This document shows, piece by piece, positions 58,671-64,000 of a stretch of 64,000 nt of DNA. Each line of letters opens with the position of its first letter. Positions within the stretch are counted from its first letter, which is position 1. Both the position numbers and the translations under genes were made by a program. Where the stretch lies: assembly GCF_932526225.1 (NCBI RefSeq), contig NC_064035.1, forward strand, positions 18,031,969 to 18,095,968, read 5' to 3'. The DNA is from Nematostella vectensis. Lineage: Eukaryota > Cnidaria > Anthozoa > Actiniaria > Edwardsiidae. Below the pieces are notes generated by a model that worked only from the letters and a program-made list of their open reading frames with translations, was not told the DNA's origin and searched no databases.

Positions 58671-61346
58671 ATGGTCACCCTTTCGCACTAACCACGTGGT
58701 TGACCTTTAAAGTAGTGCGCCTTTTAGAATCAATTTTCACATCGTATGATTTTTTTATCACCATTCTATAAAAGTCAATCGTGTAAATATAAACTAGACG
58801 TCGATATAGCATAACGAAAAAAAAAAAGATTGTGGGGCCTTAATTCACTTTCAAAATATGCAAAACCTTTCTTACAAGCACACTACATCAGCAGTATTAT
58901 GTAAATTTATACGGGTCAATTTATTTTATAAGTTTTAAATATTTGAACGAATGAGAACAACATCACAGGGGCAGTTTGTATGTTTGTCTGAGTTCGCCTC
59001 AATGGACCAGCGCCGGGAGTTTCCAAAGGTCTCGGGTTTTTTTTCCTCTGCCTTGATCGCGGAGGCTCAAGTTCGCTCCACTGGGTTTTCCATCATCTAA
59101 CTAAACTAAGGCCACGAGGTTGAGGAAATTTTCATGTTTATGATCTTGCTATAACATTCTTTGTCCTCCTTGTTGGTTGAACGAGAATTTGTCTTGAATT
59201 TCATCCCAAAAAGAGTAGTTACTATTACTGTTGCGCGCATGAGATCGCCTCGGTAACGTTTCCTATGAAACCAGGGCGACTTTTGTTGTGCTCTCAGTCG
59301 TATCATATCAGTGCAAAGGGTTTGTGGTAGATGTAAGCCATAAGCTTCCCCCTTCAAATGATGCCTGACGGTTGCCCAAACGCCCTTCCCTTCCCCCAGA
59401 TTTGTTCTCTTTATTGGGCAAGTGTTGTTTTGGCCTGTTATCCGTTCGACGTATCTGGGATTTTAGTTGCAGCGGGGTTGCAGATCGTCCATCCAGATTC
59501 ATCGGCCAAAAAGACGAAAAGCCAGGTGACACGCAAGGCTCTTAACCTGCTAATGTGCGCGTTATTTGAAGGTTATGTTCTTGAATAGACCCACAGGTCC
59601 ATTTTAATCGTGCGTGTTATAGCCTGAGGCCAACTTAGTGTAATCCGTGGGATAAGGTCGTGCTATTGTTAGGGATATGACCAATTTGTATGTCCAAGCC
59701 TAGCCATGTAGTGATAGATATCGCATGTTTTTTTATGAATAATCTGACGAAAAAGATAAGTGATGGTGAACCAACTCCGTTTCACCGTGGGTTGCGGTTT
59801 AGGGTGTGACTTTCCTTGCTGACTCCTGACAAAGTCACTTATCGCGTATAGGAATTACTATTTGTATACGATACATTATCGAGATTTTTGTAACACGGCT
59901 AACACAGAGCCTCCAACAAATGAGCCTGTATTTTCAAGTGAAAAGGCTCCAAAAATGTTTAATGAAACCCATTGTGTGTTTGCCTTTTGATTGCCGCTAA
60001 GAAAAATGCATTATATTCTTGAGAAACAAAGCACAAAATACTCTCACACTATACCAAACTAATAAAAAAGGCGACACAGTGCATAGATAACAGTACTAAT
60101 AAGAAGCGATATCTGATCGGTGGTTGACCTGTGTGTGCGACCGCTTGCGTGATGGTGTTTGACTAGTTGATTGATATACTTCTAGTGCTTGCTACATGTG
60201 ATGTGGACCCGCCATACATTTATCACACCACTTGTTCTCGGGGTTAATTTTATCACAACGTGAAGAGGGATTGTTAAGTAACTAGCAAGAGTCCATCCAT
60301 TAGTGTAAGATATCACACAATTTGCGAATGCGGCCCGTTAAAAGTTGCACGGCTCGGTCTTACTAACTCCTGGAATGTCGCATGACCTCTAGGGCAAGAT
60401 TTGTAGTGCGTTTGCTTTCTGTTTGTCCACAGCCAGCAAATGAAATGCAGGAATGTTTTCACTGTTTACAAAGGTCGCTTTTGCTTTGAACTGCAATAGC
60501 CATTTAGGACAGTTTAGTCGTATTTGAATGTCTGAGCTTTTTCATTATTTTCGGATAAGTGTTTTCAGTACCCCTTCCTTACTATAATATAATAAGCTAC
60601 CTGCACACCTTTAAAAACTATTTCCTCCTAAACTATGATGCACCACGATAGATGGCATTGCCTGCGCCATGAGAGGTTATTTCGATATGGATTTTTCTTG
60701 ATTTTTTTTCTCGGCATTATCAACGGAAGACAATCGCCAAGCCAGCTTGGGTGTTACCAGGACACCTCGTTGCCACCACCTCACTTTAAAATTATATGGC
60801 CATGACAAGATTTCTGGCACCGTTATATCTTTATCGCAGTCATTAGCGGCATCGTTATCATTCAAATAATTAAGTATAATTGAAATTTAACTGTTATTTT
60901 CGAGTGCGTCTCGCTGCGCATTCCTAAGATATTTCTTTTCTAAGTAAGGGGATAAAAAGCCGAAAGTGAAATTCTCTTCCTATACATATACTTCATCAAT
61001 ATGCCGACGAAAGATTCCCTGATAACAACGTCCCTATGCCCCGGTCGCGGTCGGTATAACCGGTCCAATACTTGTGACGTCATAGCCTGGATTGCCATGC
61101 TCTCATCGGGGCTTTATTATACTGTGATTATATTGTGATTAGCCTCTTACTGAGCCGTTCCATACACGCTTTGCGATCCTCCGTGTAAACACACGAAGGA
61201 GCTTCAGACCTATTTAGATTTCTTTAGCAGACGGTTACGGTATGGTAATCTTTGTTTGATTCGGCTAGTCACAGTGTGTCAAAGGGAAGACCATGTGGAT
61301 TCTGTAGCCCTTTAGCTAATTACAAGTCAAAGAAGGTTTGGAAATA
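58671..61346. other. Intergenic region before the Tctex1 gene
   Basis: No supported exon on either strand. The short frames present lack family resemblance. The region should hold the gene B polyadenylation site and the Tctex1 gene promoter. Confidence 0.5.
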
Positions 61347-63092
61347 ATGGCGCTTACTGACGGAAGGGAAGTGTTTGTATTTGACGATGATGAGGTGATG
61401 CAGTTTTGGGATGCGGAGTTCGTAAAGTCGAATTTAATAACACTAGCGTCCTGTGATGGGGCAGGCGAATCAGGATGTCCCGGGAAAGACACACCGTGCA
61501 CGGATAAAGACACAACAAGCCAGGGAGACAAAAGCCCTAAGCCGCGAAAATTCCGCAAACTTCCACTCCCGCACTGGCTAACCAAGCCGCACCGAAAACC
61601 ACAAGATTCTGAAAGCAAAGCATCAACCAGTAAGAAGCGCATGACTCGAGCAAACTCAGCGCCGAAGACACTTGGCCATAATCGACTAAGTCTTGAGAAA
61701 CACCATCAGGAAAAAATTAGCGAGGAGCCTCTGGAGGAACCGCAAAGGAAATCGAGCGCAAACTTACTATCTCCGAAACCTTGGTTAACTAATAAGCGCG
61801 GGGATAAAGACGGGTTATTAAGAAGACGCGCGTCTTTGCCGAGTAACGTAGGCCATGCTTATCATGATCTACGGAGATCTCCGAATCCAGACAAACCTCT
61901 GACCCCTAAACTAGAGCGCAAGACAGCGGCTGATAATGGCGAAAAGTTAGAGAAGGACGTGGTGAAAGCGTTACTTTTCAGCAAACCGCACACGAAGTAC
62001 TTGGCTAAACAGGTTCCCAGACAAGATTCCATCACAGAGGAGGTCCCGCAAGAATACAGGCTTCAGCAGCCGGTACCAAAACTGCAGCTCCACTGCCTGG
62101 ACACGCCCGATATGTTCTTCGTCCCCGTTATTGACGAGGAGGGCCAGGATAATGGTCAGGATAACATGGGTCGTCAGCTATCAGCGTCCGCTGATGAGTT
62201 ACACGTGGCAACACGTGTCGAGCCCGAAGAGGACGAGAACGAGGCTATACAGGCCATCATTGCACGTGAACTCCAGACATATCTACAGGTAAAACCCCCC
62301 CTTTAGGACCATCATTGGTACTTAAGCTACAGGTATAACACATTTCTACCTTCACATGACAAACCGTATGCCTGCAGCCCCACGCGTGGAAAGGTGCGCA
62401 CGTACACAACTGAACCACGGCGGGGAACCACAAAGACCACTAGCTTCACAGCTCTTCTATTTTTGCCCCCCCAATATGCCTATATCATAACTTTCTCTGC
62501 AGGGGCGGATCTAGGAATAGGTCGAGTCCCCCCCCACACACACACACCCCTATTTTTAGATATTTGTCTTAAAAATAACAGAAAGAAACATAAGGAAATC
62601 CAGGGAAGAACAATTAATCCCACCCCCTCATTCTTGAACCCCTAGCTTCGCCCCCCTTTTTTTGTAACTCCTGTCGCCCCTGACCTGGAATGCTACATTT
62701 TCCTACTCGCTCCATTCGCTCTTATAACCCCCTCTGCATTATGTAACACCATTAAAGGTATGCCATTAAAGGTATCCCCGTCTCATCCACCATTCTAGAT
62801 TCATTTTTCGGTTGTTTGAACTCTCTGTTGTTAGGAGAAGGAATTCGAAGCTGTGGCATGCCAGCAGTGGTGCTTGGACCTGAGCCAGAATATGAGGACA
62901 GCGGTTCAGGGTTACAAGGTGGAGGAGTGCAAGGTCGTGGCCGTGGTGTACATAGGCGCAATGCGAGGAAGCGGCGTACACGCGGCGGTACAATCCATGC
63001 TAACTCCATTCGACGATAACCTCGCCTGCGCGGACTACAAGAACCAATCTCTCTACGCCTTCGCCTCGATATTAGTGACTAGGCTTGAGTAG
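61347..63092 (+). CDS. Tctex1-domain (dynein light chain-like) protein, two exons
   Basis: Exons 61347-62288 and 62835-63092 (phase 0 junction), 399 residues. Residues 1-310 are basic and low-complexity with many KP, SPKP and RRRAS-like phosphosite motifs. An acidic start (FVFDDDEVMQFWD) and an acidic stretch (EPEEDENEAIQ) are also present. Residues from about 318 fit a Tctex1 fold: CLDLSQNMRTAVQ helix, YKVEECKVVAVVYIGAMRG strand, GSGVHAAVQSML, then NQSLYAFASILVTRLE at the end. Such proteins are light chains of cytoplasmic or axonemal dynein; those with long N-termini (TCTEX1D1/D4 type) often work at cilia. The start is the first ATG of the frame. No signal peptide or membrane segment. Confidence 0.85.
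62501..62660. mobile_element. GGGGCGGAT-type short element
   Basis: In the intron of the Tctex1 gene. The left end CAGGGGCGGATCTAGG and right end CCCCTAGCTTCGCCCCC are inverted. A further TCGCCCCTG at 62676-62684 could be the true right end. Similar to 10212-10325. Confidence 0.55.
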
Positions 63093-63410
63093 TTAAAGAA
63101 AATAGTATCTCCACCCACGTCTCGGTATTAATGACTAGGCTTTAGTAGTTATGTAAGAACAACGCCTTCGACTTGATATAAGAAGCAGTCCCCTGCCTTA
63201 GTATTTGTGTCTAAGCTTCAGAAGTAACAAGAACCAGTAGTCCGTCTTTGCTTCGGTATTAGAATCTAGAGCAGAGCCGTAGCAGGCCTCGAAATATTGG
63301 GCACCATACGGAAAAATTAAGAAAAAATATTAAATATTACGACCCTACTTGCACTGTAGCTTTGAGAAATTATAAGAACCAGTCCCTCATCACCTACTCA
63401 TTCGTCGCGG
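63093..63410 (+). repeat. Echoes of the Tctex1 coding end in the 3' UTR
   Basis: The last coding segment (AAGAACCAATCTCTCTACGCC, TCGATATTAGTGACTAGGCTTGAGTAG in pieces) recurs about three more times. Examples are CTCGGTATTAATGACTAGGC, TTTAGTAGTTA, then TTAGTATTTGTGTCTAAGCT, and CTTCGGTATTAGAATCTAG. AAGAACCAGT is repeated as well. A MITE interrupts the last unit. Confidence 0.8.
63272..63347. mobile_element. GCCGTAGCAGG-type MITE, internally deleted copy 3
   Basis: Begins CAGAGCCGTAGCAGGCC and ends TTACGACCCTA, like the copies at 43421 and 52451, but only 76 bp long. Inserted in the 3' UTR repeat of the Tctex1 gene. Confidence 0.65.
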
Positions 63411-63639
63411 TTTTAATTAAGTATTAGTTTAGTAATATCATCGAGACTACTGGATTTTATGCAGAATTTCGTTCGTGTAATTCGTTTCACTTTCTATTTG
63501 TTTGGTGTTCCAGTTGTAATTTCGTCAGTCTTATTACTGATGTGGAGAAAGCGGAGCTGGGGCGAATTATTCGATACTCAGCATCCACCATAGTGTTGGC
63601 TCCCTGTTGTTCACAAGCTTATGATAATCAGATCTTCTG

Positions 63640-63960
63640 ATTTGGATGCGTTTTGTTACACCCCCTACCAAGGGGAAACCCGACCTGGTGGGGATTTTTA
63701 CCCCCCCTTGTGAATTTTATTTTTGCCTCACCGATACCTGCGGAGAGCTTTCGACTCTCCATGGCAAGGGTTTCCCTTTCTTTGCAATTTCGCTCTGACC
63801 TGGTAGGGAATTTTCCCCCAAACTATAATAGAGATTTAAATAAAACTTCCAGCTACCTGGGGAAAAAATTTCCAACCTGGTGAGCTTTTAAAGCAAAACC
63901 CGCCAGGAAATGATTACTCGCCAGGTGTGTTACGGCGCTATATATATACTAAAACCGCAT
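63640..63960. other. Region with dispersed ACCTGGT words
   Basis: Four ACCTGG words and two CGCCAGG words recur with A/T- or G-rich followers (ACCTGGTGGGGATTTT, ACCTGGTAGGGAATTTT, ACCTGGGGAAAAAATTT). AATAAA at 63839-63844 could be a late polyadenylation signal of the Tctex1 gene. No coding sequence. Confidence 0.4.
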
Positions 63961-64000
63961 TCACACCAGCACTTAAACCAGTTTAAAGGTGGTTTAATTA

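Noticed and set aside
59358-59588. 76-codon frame in the spacer before the Tctex1 gene
   Set aside because: No family resemblance, splice context or repeated structure supports it.

Overview
The window is animal nuclear DNA with intron-rich GT-AG genes. It holds an FBXO11 gene, a rhodopsin-class GPCR, two SMP/C2 (extended-synaptotagmin-type) genes, a myosin essential light chain and a Tctex1 dynein light chain protein, plus a Ty3/gypsy element, a tRNA-derived SINE and many short inverted-repeat transposons. The gene set is metazoan. The gene spacing, short introns, repeat style and AT-rich composition suggest a cnidarian such as a sea anemone (Nematostella-like). That assignment is inference and was not checked.

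Layout. (1) 233-20576, + strand: a complete FBXO11 gene in 24 exons whose splice phases all agree (863 codons). Intron 7 carries a 4.9 kb Ty3/gypsy retrotransposon with LTRs that look identical and a SINE inserted in its gag. Intron 22 carries an intronless class A GPCR broken by one in-frame TGA. (2) 21769-39275, + strand: SMP/C2 gene A, 24 exons, 1055 codons, with a membrane hairpin, an SMP lipid-transfer domain, three C2 domains and a long Ser/Pro/Lys-rich tail. (3) 40965-41417, - strand: an intronless myosin essential light chain. (4) 42234-58270, + strand: SMP/C2 gene B, 28 exons, 976 codons. It is a tandem paralogue of A with nearly the same exon lengths through C2C, then a different C-terminus that looks like a fourth C2. 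(5) 61347-63092, + strand: a two-exon gene with a basic, low-complexity N-terminus and a C-terminal Tctex1 domain.

Repeats. Introns hold over a dozen tandem arrays. At least five begin exactly at a 5' splice site, and each repeat unit contains the last bases of the preceding exon plus its GT donor, so the donor is copied up to about 40 times downstream of the real one. Two genes (B and the Tctex1 gene) show the same behaviour at their 3' ends, where the coding end and stop codon are echoed in the 3' UTR. This recurring expansion of exon 3' edges is the most unusual signal here. Other repeats are foldback or inverted-repeat DNA elements in at least six families, one nested in another, and several with sister copies in this window.

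How the genes relate: FBXO11 is a nuclear SCF ubiquitin-ligase receptor. The two SMP/C2 proteins are expected to be ER-plasma-membrane tethers and lipid carriers, and are the only clear paralogue pair. The light chain and Tctex1 proteins are motor subunits. There is no operon-like relation; they are simply neighbours. All exon boundaries come from splice signals, phase and resemblance to known families, without transcript data.
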